Positions 1 to 5,071 of a stretch of DNA of 5,071 nucleotides are shown in pieces; position 1 is the stretch's first letter; every line of letters starts with the position of its first letter. The position numbers and the translations under genes were made by a program. This stretch comes from JBDKVA01 sp039679375. GTDB taxonomy: Bacteria > Bacillota > Clostridia > Acetivibrionales > DTU013. Under the pieces are notes generated by a model. The model did no database searches and had not been told where the DNA came from. It saw only the letters and a list, made by a program, of their open reading frames with translations. Location of the stretch: positions 1 to 5,071 of the forward strand of contig JBDKVA010000106.1 of NCBI GenBank assembly GCA_039679375.1, read 5' to 3'.

Positions 1-20
1 GACAATTTTTTTGTCCAAAA

Positions 21-69
21 CTTTCAAAAAAACGGCGAATATCCGGATATTTAACGCTTTTTTTGAAAG
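21..69 (+). terminator. Nested inverted repeat with T7 run; possible attenuator or upstream-gene terminator
   Basis: Twelve bases at 21-32 (CTTTCAAAAAAA) pair perfectly with 58-69 (TTTTTTTGAAAG). Inside this is a second stem: GCG at 35-37 pairs with CGC at 55-57 and AATAT at 38-42 with ATATT at 47-51, around a CCGG loop, with a TAA bulge at 52-54. The inner hairpin is followed directly by seven Ts (58-64), which is the layout of an intrinsic terminator, though its stem is AT-rich and short. No convincing sigma-70 promoter is seen between it and the gene at 146, so it may be a leader attenuator of the GXGXG-glnA unit. It could equally be the terminator of a gene left of the window, or a DNA operator. 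The fold is seen; the role is inferred. Confidence 0.45.
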
Positions 70-131
70 AATTTGGGCGGAAAAATGGGCGAAAAGATGC
101 GTGCAGGACTTTCCGAGCGGACTCCTAGGAT

Positions 132-141
132 AAGGGGGAAG
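132..141 (+). promoter_or_regulatory. Ribosome binding site of the GXGXG gene
   Basis: AAGGGGGAAG ends a few bases before the ATG at 146, the usual spacing for a Shine-Dalgarno site. It favours 146 over the next in-frame ATG at 155, which has only a weak CAGG in front. Confidence 0.6.
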
Positions 142-145
142 CGCA

Positions 146-883
146 ATGCAGGTAATGGATGCCAGGAATATTGGTTACAGGGAAATGAACAGTACCATTA
201 AAAGTATTTTCAGTTCAGGTCAGAACGAAATTTGCATTAAAAACGTATCGGGTCAGAGATATCTCGGTGATGGAATAACCGGCAATCACAGGCTATTTAT
301 AGAAGGCATACCCGGGAACGACCTGGCCGCTTATATGGACGGCCCTGAGGTCGTTGTGAAAGGGAATACGCAGGATGCCGTCGCCAATACCATGAACAGC
401 GGATGTGTCATAGTGCACGGAAATGCGGGCGATACGGCAGGATATGCCATGAGGGGCGGCGAGATCTATATCAGGGGAAATGTAGGATACCGGGTAGGGA
501 TCCACATGAAGGAATATCAGAACAGAAAGCCTGTGATTGTGATCGGCGGCAAGGCTGGTGACTTCCTTGGGGAATATATGGCAGGAGGGACGATCATACT
601 TCTGGGCTTGAATCTGCAGGATGATGAAGAGGCTGTGGGAAGCTACTGCGGGACTGGGATGCATGGCGGATTGATCTATATACGCGGCGGGATCGAAGCG
701 TATAAGCTGGGGAAGGAAGTCATACAGGAGGAAGCAGGCAGCAACGATCTGGAATTCATAAGAGGCTATGCGGAAAGGTATATGAAATATTTTGGAGTGG
801 ACTGCAACTATATTTTGGGAAAAAAGTTTACGAAGCTGTATGCCTTTAACAAAAGGCCATATGGAAACCTGTATGCATATTAA
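146..883 (+). CDS. Stand-alone GXGXG beta-helix protein (glutamate synthase large-subunit C-terminal domain-like)
   Basis: This 245-residue protein corresponds to the third, C-terminal domain of the glutamate synthase (GltB) large subunit, a right-handed beta-helix also found in the FwdC/FhcC family. It shows successive turns of about 19-20 residues with conserved glycines: GIPGND (54-59), VKGNTQDA (71-78), HGNAGDTAG (91-99), RGNVGYRVG (110-118), IGGKAGDFLG (133-142) and CGTGMHGG (168-175). The glutaminase and FMN domains of full GltB are absent. In some Clostridia and archaea GltB is split into separate genes and this domain stands alone; the others may lie to the left, outside the window. 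Proximity to glnA (28-base gap, same strand) points to glutamine/glutamate metabolism, probably as a structural subunit rather than a catalyst. It has no signal peptide or membrane segment and should be cytoplasmic. The family call is firm; the exact role is not. Confidence 0.88.
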   Translation: MQVMDARNIGYREMNSTIKSIFSSGQNEICIKNVSGQRYLGDGITGNHRLFIEGIPGNDLAAYMDGPEVVVKGNTQDAVANTMNSGCVIVHGNAGDTAGYAMRGGEIYIRGNVGYRVGIHMKEYQNRKPVIVIGGKAGDFLGEYMAGGTIILLGLNLQDDEEAVGSYCGTGMHGGLIYIRGGIEAYKLGKEVIQEEAGSNDLEFIRGYAERYMKYFGVDCNYILGKKFTKLYAFNKRPYGNLYAY

Positions 884-893
884 AAATATTAAT

Positions 894-903
894 AGGAAAG
901 GGG
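894..903 (+). promoter_or_regulatory. Ribosome binding site that sets the glnA start at 912
   Basis: AGGAAAGGGG lies eight bases before the ATG at 912. The reading frame is open back to an ATG at 792, but that start would add 40 residues overlapping the GXGXG gene and without resemblance to glutamine synthetase. The strong site here and the family N-terminus both select 912. Confidence 0.8.
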
Positions 904-911
904 TATTTGAC

Positions 912-2246
912 ATGACGAATTATAGCAGGGAAGACATTATCAGAATGGTAAGGGAGCAGGATGTAAGGTTTATAAGGTTGCAGTTCACCGATATTTTCGG
1001 GATGCTGAAAAATGTTGCCATTACCTCCGAACAGCTTGAAAAGGCTCTGGACAATAAATGCATGTTCGACGGTTCATCTATTGAAGGCTTTGTACGCATT
1101 GAGGAATCGGATATGTACCTGAGACCGGATCCGAACTCATTCGTGATATTCCCATGGAGGCCGCAGGAGGGCAAGGTGGCAAGGATGATCTGCGATGTTT
1201 ACAATCCCGATGGGACTCCTTTTGAAGGGGATCCCAGATATGTGCTGAAGAAGGCCCTGAAAAGGGCTGCCGACATGGGATACGATACATTCAACGTAGG
1301 CCCTGAATGTGAGTTTTTCCTCTTCCTGACAGACAAGGAAGGAAAACCTACAACGATCACTCATGACGATGCAGGCTATTTTGATCTCGGACCGGTCGAC
1401 CAGGGTGAAAATGCCCGAAGGGATATGTGCCTTGCATTGGAGGAGATGGGGTTTGAAATCGAGGCATCCCATCATGAGGTGGCGCCCGGACAGCATGAAA
1501 TAGACTTCAAATATGCAGATGCATTGACAACAGCGGACAGCATCATGACATTCAAGCTGGTTGTAAAAACAATGGCTCAAAAGAACGGATTGCATGCCAC
1601 ATTCATGCCAAAGCCGATTTTCGGCATCAACGGTTCCGGTATGCATACGAATTCATCGTTAATGAAAAATGGTAAAAATGCATTTTATGATGAAAGTGAT
1701 ACGCTGCAGCTGAGCAAGGACGCCTATTGGTTCATCGGCGGACTGCTTAAGAATATGAAATCCATCACGGCGATCACAAACCCCACCGTTAATTCATACA
1801 AGCGGCTGGTGCCAGGATATGAAGCGCCTGTTTATCTTGCCTGGTCGGCAAGGAACCGCAGCCCGCTGATCAGGATCCCTGCGGCCAGAGGTGCGGCGAC
1901 AAGGCTTGAGCTAAGATGCCCCGATCCGTCGTGCAATCCCTATCTTGCTATTGCTGCAGTGCTGACAGCCGGACTGGACGGTATCGAAAACAGGATCCAG
2001 CCGCCGCCGTCAACCGACAGGAACATTTTCGGAATGACGCCGGAACAGAGGCTTCATGAAGGTATCTCATCACTTCCCGGAAGTCTGGAGGAAGCTATAT
2101 TGGAGATGAAGAAAAGTGAACTCCCAAGGATGGTGCTTGGCAGTCATATCTTTGAGAAATATATCGAAGCCAAAAATGAAGAGTGGAACGAATACAGGAC
2201 AAAGATCAGCAAATGGGAGATAGAAGAGTATTTGACGAAGTATTGA
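912..2246 (+). CDS. glnA: Glutamine synthetase, type I-alpha
   Basis: It makes glutamine from glutamate, ammonia and ATP as a cytoplasmic dodecamer, the main ammonium-assimilation step. From 912 the protein has 444 residues, the same as Bacillus subtilis GlnA, and lines up without gaps over the N-terminal part. Visible landmarks are DGSSIEGF (53-60), metal ligands E132 and E134 in GPECEFF, E189 and E196 in the HHEVAPGQHE block, H245 in NGSGMH, the flap glutamate E304 in VPGYEAP, and E333 in RLELR. R62, which in B. subtilis takes part in glutamine feedback inhibition, is present. The adenylylated tyrosine of type I-beta enzymes is replaced by F373, so control by GlnE-type adenylylation is not expected. 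The gene follows the GXGXG gene and ends in its own terminator. No GlnR/TnrA-type box (TGTNA-N7-TNACA) is visible in the 145 bases at the left edge. Confidence 0.98.
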   Translation: MTNYSREDIIRMVREQDVRFIRLQFTDIFGMLKNVAITSEQLEKALDNKCMFDGSSIEGFVRIEESDMYLRPDPNSFVIFPWRPQEGKVARMICDVYNPDGTPFEGDPRYVLKKALKRAADMGYDTFNVGPECEFFLFLTDKEGKPTTITHDDAGYFDLGPVDQGENARRDMCLALEEMGFEIEASHHEVAPGQHEIDFKYADALTTADSIMTFKLVVKTMAQKNGLHATFMPKPIFGINGSGMHTNSSLMKNGKNAFYDESDTLQLSKDAYWFIGGLLKNMKSITAITNPTVNSYKRLVPGYEAPVYLAWSARNRSPLIRIPAARGAATRLELRCPDPSCNPYLAIAAVLTAGLDGIENRIQPPPSTDRNIFGMTPEQRLHEGISSLPGSLEEAILEMKKSELPRMVLGSHIFEKYIEAKNEEWNEYRTKISKWEIEEYLTKY

Positions 2247-2286
2247 TTACTGTAACTCATATCAGGCATATGGACGCAATTGTAAG

Positions 2287-2332
2287 AGCTGTCAGCCGGG
2301 CTGTTTTCTATTTCCCGTCTGACAGTTTTTTT
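2287..2332 (+). terminator. Intrinsic terminator after glnA
   Basis: CTGTCAG (2289-2295) pairs with CTGACAG (2319-2325). After one C/T mismatch, CGGG (2297-2300) pairs with CCCG (2314-2317), around a 13-base loop. Seven Ts follow at 2326-2332. It lies about 40 bases past the glnA stop and separates the nitrogen unit from the next operon. Confidence 0.92.
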
Positions 2333-2420
2333 ACTTCCGTAAGTTTCTTTTCATCATGGAAATTCTATTGGTAAAAATATGAATCCATTCTTTAGTAAAA
2401 ACGTCAAAAATCACGAATAT

Positions 2421-2450
2421 TTGCAATAAGCATTAATAACAGATTATAAA
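2421..2450 (+). promoter_or_regulatory. Candidate upstream promoter, TTGCAA-18-TATAAA
   Basis: TTGCAA at 2421-2426 and TATAAA at 2445-2450 are spaced by 18 bases, within the sigma-A range. In AT-rich DNA such matches arise by chance, so this is the weaker of the two promoter candidates for the operon. Confidence 0.35.
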
Positions 2451-2524
2451 CCGTACAGGGAGTCACGGATATCTTTATGCAGCTCTAAACTGCCCTATTT
2501 TGCTATTTATTTTCATATCATTTT

Positions 2525-2533
2525 TGCTATAAT
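2525..2533 (+). promoter_or_regulatory. Extended -10 promoter of the ligase-kamA operon
   Basis: TGCTATAAT holds a perfect TATAAT (2528-2533) preceded by the TGN extension typical of Gram-positive promoters. There is no good -35 at 17 bases, only AT-rich sequence, which is common for extended -10 promoters. Transcription from about 2540 would give a leader of roughly 60 bases before the ATG at 2604. Confidence 0.6.
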
Positions 2534-2603
2534 TAAACACAGTATATAACATTGAATTGTTAGCTGAAATGCTTGAAATAACAGTGAAGCGAGAGTGATT
2601 TGA

Positions 2604-3629
2604 ATGGAAAACGACAACATCCCCCCCCCCTTGATCGTTGGCATAGTTTATAACCTGAAAAAAGGCATTGTTTCCGATGCCGAGGATATTGAAGCAGAAT
2701 ATGATTCGTTTGATACGATTTTGGCCATTAAGGATGCATTTGCGGCTAAAGGCATCAGCGTTGAGCTTTTGGAAGCAAATGCGGATTTGATTGAAAAGCT
2801 GAGGAATACCAGAGTAGATATTGTTTTCAACATTGCAGAAGGTACTGCAGGAAGAGGCAGGGAAGCACAGGTTCCCGCCATATTGAATTTTCTCGGGGTC
2901 CCATTCTCCGGATCCGATGAAACGACCCTTTGCCTGGCGCTGGATAAAGCCATCACAAAAAGGTTTCTTTCCACGTATAATATTACAACGCCCGCATACC
3001 AGCTTATAAAAACTCCCGAATTTGAACTTGACCAGGCGCTGCATTTCCCGTTGATCGTAAAGCCTGACAGTGAAGGCTCAAGTAAGGGGATTTCAGATCT
3101 TGCCATAGTCGATAATGAAGAGCAGCTTTATAGCTTGATCACAAGGAATTTCAAGCTGTATGGCCAATCCATGCTGGCAGAGGAGTATATAAAGGGCCGT
3201 GAATTTACAGTAGGGATCCTGGGGAACGGAAGCGACATGAGAGTATTCGAACCCCTGGAAATCATCTATCTGAAAGAAGACAGGGAAAGCAGAATTTATA
3301 GCTATAATGTAAAAAGGAATTTCAAGAAATATATTGAATATAGTTGTCCGCCACTTTTAGATGCCGTTACAACCCAAAAGATGAAGGACATAGCTGCAAA
3401 AATATATATGGCGCTGGATTGCAGGGATTTTTCAAGGATTGATTTCCGTCTTTCGGAGGATGGAACAATCTATTTCATAGAAATTAATCCACTCCCGGGT
3501 CTTGCTCCAGGCTACAGCGACTATCCGATGCTGGCGGAGTTTTGCGGCATGGACTATCAGACTTTGGTTGTAAACGTACTCAACAGCGCATTGAAAAGGT
3601 ATGGAATGAATGAGGTACGCCGGACTTAA
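2604..3629 (+). CDS. Divergent ATP-grasp ligase, D-Ala-D-Ala ligase-like
   Basis: This 341-residue protein has the order of a D-Ala-D-Ala ligase: N-terminal domain with VFNIAEG (74-80), GVPFSGSD (98-105), the ATP-binding KPDSEGSSKG (153-162), EEYIKGREFTVGI (193-205) and the C-terminal SRIDFR and FIEINPLPGL. Magnesium ligands D280, E293 and N295 keep the exact spacing of E. coli DdlB D257/E270/N272. The N-terminal GG-S-E-xxVS motif carrying DdlB E15 is not recognisable, and in the loop IYSYNVKRN the position of DdlB Y216 is R238. It therefore probably joins a carboxylate to an amine using ATP but is unlikely to be the housekeeping Ddl. An in-frame TGA stop immediately precedes the ATG, so 2604 is the earliest start; its ribosome site (GAGAGTG) is weak. 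Ten Cs lie at codons 6-9. It shares an operon with the aminomutase, overlapping it by 20 bases. Fold is firm, substrates unknown. Confidence 0.87.
   Translation: MENDNIPPPLIVGIVYNLKKGIVSDAEDIEAEYDSFDTILAIKDAFAAKGISVELLEANADLIEKLRNTRVDIVFNIAEGTAGRGREAQVPAILNFLGVPFSGSDETTLCLALDKAITKRFLSTYNITTPAYQLIKTPEFELDQALHFPLIVKPDSEGSSKGISDLAIVDNEEQLYSLITRNFKLYGQSMLAEEYIKGREFTVGILGNGSDMRVFEPLEIIYLKEDRESRIYSYNVKRNFKKYIEYSCPPLLDAVTTQKMKDIAAKIYMALDCRDFSRIDFRLSEDGTIYFIEINPLPGLAPGYSDYPMLAEFCGMDYQTLVVNVLNSALKRYGMNEVRRT
2621..2630 (+). repeat. Homopolymer run of ten Cs inside the ligase 5' end
   Basis: Ten consecutive Cs encode the Pro-Pro-Pro stretch after codon 6 of the ligase. With nine Cs the frame meets TGA within four codons; with eleven it meets TAA at 2651-2653. 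Either slip gives a peptide of at most about 16 residues, so the tract could act as an on/off switch. A sequencing or assembly error in tract length is also possible. Confidence 0.9.
3594..3599 (+). promoter_or_regulatory. Ribosome binding site of the kamA-like gene, inside the ligase gene
   Basis: AAAAGG ends ten bases before the ATG at 3610. The later in-frame ATGs at 3637, 3649 and 3652 have only a poor GGCGG nearby. However, the start at 3652 gives the best alignment with the N-terminus of lysine 2,3-aminomutase, so the site supports 3610 but does not settle it. Confidence 0.5.
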
Positions 3630-4770
3630 CGGCAGAATGGCGGTTAAAATGATGAATGATTATATAAAGGAAAAGTTGTGGGGCGATGTACTGCCGGAAC
3701 AGTGGAACGACTGGAAGTGGCAGATCAAAAACAGAATTACTACAGTAAAGCAGCTTGGCAGGATTATCAGGCTGCGGGATGGCGAGAAGGAGGAAATCGG
3801 AAAATGCCTTGAGCGTTTCAGGATGGCTATAACCCCATATTATGCCATGCTCATGGATCCTGAAAACCCTGACTGCCCTGTTAAAAAGCAGGCTGTCCCA
3901 TCCATACACGAACTCTCCGTCGACAAATGCGATATGAGCGACCCTCTTGGAGAAGAGAAATACACTCCCGTTGAAGGAATTGTGCACAGGTACCCTGACA
4001 GGGTACTTTTCCTGTTAACGCACAAATGCTCCATGTATTGCAGACACTGCACCAGGAGAAGGATCGTAGGCAGTGAGGATTTTTCCGTAAGCAACAGCAA
4101 TATGGAAAAGGCGCTTGACTACATCAGGCAGACCCCTCAGGTGAGGGATGTGCTGCTTTCAGGCGGAGATCCGTTTATAATGCCTGATCTTTGGCTTGAA
4201 AACGTCATTAAAAAGCTACGGGAAATTCCGCATGTAGAGATTATCCGGATCGGGACGCGTACGCCGGTTGTCCTTCCAATGAGGATTACAGATGACCTTC
4301 TCAATATGCTGCGAAAATACCATCCCATATGGATCAACACGCATTTCAACCATCCGAAGGAGATTACACCCGAGTCTCAGCGTGCCTGCGAGAGAATAGC
4401 CGACGCGGGAATACCGCTTGGCAACCAGACGGTGCTGCTTCGCGGTATCAATGATAATGCGGAGACGCTGAAGGAGCTGTTCATCAAGCTTGTAAAAATA
4501 AGGGTAAGACCTTATTACCTTTACCAGTGTGATGTTGCGGAAGGGATAGGTCATTTCAGAACTCCTGTTTCACAGGGTATTGAAATAATGAAAAATATCC
4601 GAGGGTATATTTCAGGGTATGCCATTCCGACCTTTGTAATCGACGCTCCCGGCGGTGGCGGCAAAACTCCCGTAAACCCCGATTACATCATGAGCCTGGA
4701 TGACAAGCAAGCGGTTCTTAGAAATTACTTGGGCGATATTTATACTTATCCCAATCCGGATACGAAATAA
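3610..4770 (+). CDS. KamA-family radical SAM aminomutase, probable lysine 2,3-aminomutase type
   Basis: KamA enzymes use S-adenosylmethionine, a [4Fe-4S] cluster and pyridoxal phosphate to move an amino group from C2 to C3, e.g. lysine to beta-lysine. In this 386-residue protein the cluster cysteines are C140, C144 and C147 (CSMYCRHC), SGGD at 184-187 is the SAM-contact motif, and K352 in PGGGGK is the PLP lysine. D308 and D345 match D293 and D330 of Clostridium subterminale lysine aminomutase, which hold the substrate side-chain amine; glutamate 2,3-aminomutase has Lys and Asn there, so lysine is the likelier substrate. The zinc site of that enzyme is missing: N283 replaces C268, and the protein ends at about the point before the tail with the other three cysteines. 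The start at 3610 has the better ribosome site; 3652 is possible. Overlap with the ligase suggests translational coupling. No acetyltransferase (AblB) gene adjoins it. EpmB-type EF-P modification is an alternative but less similar. Confidence 0.92.
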   Translation: MRYAGLNGRMAVKMMNDYIKEKLWGDVLPEQWNDWKWQIKNRITTVKQLGRIIRLRDGEKEEIGKCLERFRMAITPYYAMLMDPENPDCPVKKQAVPSIHELSVDKCDMSDPLGEEKYTPVEGIVHRYPDRVLFLLTHKCSMYCRHCTRRRIVGSEDFSVSNSNMEKALDYIRQTPQVRDVLLSGGDPFIMPDLWLENVIKKLREIPHVEIIRIGTRTPVVLPMRITDDLLNMLRKYHPIWINTHFNHPKEITPESQRACERIADAGIPLGNQTVLLRGINDNAETLKELFIKLVKIRVRPYYLYQCDVAEGIGHFRTPVSQGIEIMKNIRGYISGYAIPTFVIDAPGGGGKTPVNPDYIMSLDDKQAVLRNYLGDIYTYPNPDTK

Positions 4771-4793
4771 ATGGCCAGTAGTAGAAACTCCTG

Positions 4794-4831
4794 CAAAAAT
4801 AGTGCGGAAAATAAACCGCACTATTTTTGTT
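4794..4831 (+). terminator. Intrinsic terminator of the ligase-kamA operon and intron target hairpin
   Basis: AAAAATAGTGCGG (4795-4807) pairs perfectly with CCGCACTATTTTT (4816-4828) around an eight-base AT-rich loop; C4794-G4829 adds one more pair. The T run at 4824-4828 continues as GTT. It begins 23 bases after the aminomutase stop. With A and T runs on either side it could also work on the opposite strand. It forms the 5' exon of the group II intron that begins at 4833. Confidence 0.95.
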
Positions 4832-4832
4832 G

Positions 4833-5071
4833 GTGCGCCCGGCATGGGCAATAACTCGGCGGTGAAAGTCCGCTACACGCTTGGTAGTAGGAAGTGTTAG
4901 CTGAACGGCAAGGGTGTCCGTCGGGAGGCGGAATCTGAAGGAAGGCGCAGGCAAAGTCCCGGACCAACGAACAGGAACCGTATATAAGGCTGAATCAGGG
5001 CGGACGAGTTTGCAAACTAAAACGAAGTCCGATACTACCCGAACCCTGTACAGTAAATGCGGTGGTTACAT
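4833..5071 (+). mobile_element. Group IIC intron, 5' part (most of domain I), truncated by window end
   Basis: The sequence begins GTGCGCCCGGCATGGG, a group II 5' boundary (GUGYG). It follows, block by block, what I recall of the Oceanobacillus iheyensis group IIC intron: GTGAAAGTCC, GTTAGC then AACG, GCAAGGGTGTCCGT, GGAATCTGAAGGAAG, ATATAAGGCT, a hairpin closed by CGGAC (5001-5005) and GTCCG (5027-5031) with GAGTTTGC in its loop, and ACAGTAAATG. An enclosing stem CAGGG (4996-5000)/CCCTG (5044-5048) is also present. Insertion directly after a terminator hairpin is the signature site of class C. These ribozymes splice themselves and move by a reverse transcriptase encoded in domain IV; that gene, domains V-VI and the 3' exon are beyond the window, so completeness and activity cannot be judged. 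No open frame in this part is a real gene. Confidence 0.92.

Larger units (their letters stand above)
2333..2603. other. AT-rich intergenic region, no gene seen
   Basis: About 270 bases between the glnA terminator and the ligase start. No open frame here has a ribosome site or a recognisable product, and no tRNA or known riboswitch shape is visible. It holds two candidate promoters listed separately and presumably the leader of the ligase-aminomutase operon. Confidence 0.7.

Noticed and set aside
1..15. Palindrome GACAATTTTTTTGTC at the left edge
   Set aside because: A five-base stem at the window edge is too short to call, and its left flank is not visible.
1..145. GlnR/TnrA operator or glutamine riboswitch upstream of the nitrogen unit
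   Set aside because: No TGTNA-N7-TNACA match and no glutamine riboswitch core were found on reading this stretch.
792..911. Upstream extension of glnA to an ATG at 792
   Set aside because: It would overlap the GXGXG gene by about 90 bases and add residues unlike any glutamine synthetase; the strong ribosome site and family length support 912.
293..913. 206-codon open frame on the minus strand
   Set aside because: It lies wholly opposite the GXGXG gene, has no ribosome site, and its product has no recognisable family; it is a shadow of the + strand gene.
1137..1646. 169-codon open frame on the minus strand
   Set aside because: It lies inside glnA, whose own frame is fully conserved, and has no family features.
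2475..3044. 189-codon open frame on the minus strand reaching into the intergenic region
   Set aside because: Mostly opposite the ligase gene, with no supporting ribosome site or protein family.
2604..3629. Calling the ligase a housekeeping D-Ala-D-Ala ligase (ddl)
   Set aside because: The N-terminal substrate motif and the Tyr216 position differ from true Ddl, and the gene is operonic with an aminomutase, not with cell-wall genes.
4700..4900. 66-codon + strand frame across the terminator and intron start
   Set aside because: It runs through the aminomutase end, the terminator hairpin and ribozyme RNA; the product is unlike any protein family.
4833..5071. Riboswitch or other structured leader RNA instead of an intron
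   Set aside because: The GTGCG start, the run of conserved group IIC domain I blocks and the position right after a terminator fit an intron; no downstream gene or riboswitch core is visible.

Overview
The window looks like chromosomal DNA from a low-to-mid-GC Clostridia-type Firmicute. The evidence is the strong AGGAGG-like ribosome sites, frequent AGG/AGA arginine codons, a type I-alpha glutamine synthetase of exactly the Bacillus/Clostridium length, intrinsic terminators with long T runs, and a group IIC intron. This is an inference; no marker gene gives a genus. All recognisable genes lie on the + strand.

Left region (1-2332) is a nitrogen-assimilation unit. A nested inverted repeat followed by seven Ts (21-69) precedes a stand-alone GXGXG protein (146-883), related to the C-terminal beta-helix domain of the glutamate synthase large subunit. 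It is followed 28 bases later by glnA, a 444-residue type I-alpha glutamine synthetase (912-2246). A clear intrinsic terminator (2287-2332) closes the unit.

Middle region (2333-4831) begins with an AT-rich, gene-free stretch of about 270 bases holding an extended -10 promoter. It drives a two-gene operon: a divergent ATP-grasp ligase of the D-Ala-D-Ala ligase fold (2604-3629) and a KamA-family radical SAM aminomutase (3610-4770) whose start overlaps the ligase end by 20 bases. The aminomutase keeps both aspartates that mark lysine specificity but has lost the zinc site of lysine 2,3-aminomutase. The ligase keeps ATP and magnesium residues but has changed residues around the amino-acid sites. 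Together they suggest a pathway that makes a beta-amino acid, probably beta-lysine, and joins it to another molecule; the product is unknown. A run of ten Cs just inside the ligase start would turn the gene off if it gained or lost one base, so the operon may be phase variable.

Right region (4794-5071): the operon ends in a perfect 13-bp terminator hairpin (14 bp counting one extra C-G closing pair). Immediately after it begins a group II intron (4833 to the window end) that matches the 5' part of group IIC introns of the Oceanobacillus iheyensis type, inserted exactly where that class is known to insert. Its reverse transcriptase gene and 3' end lie beyond the window.
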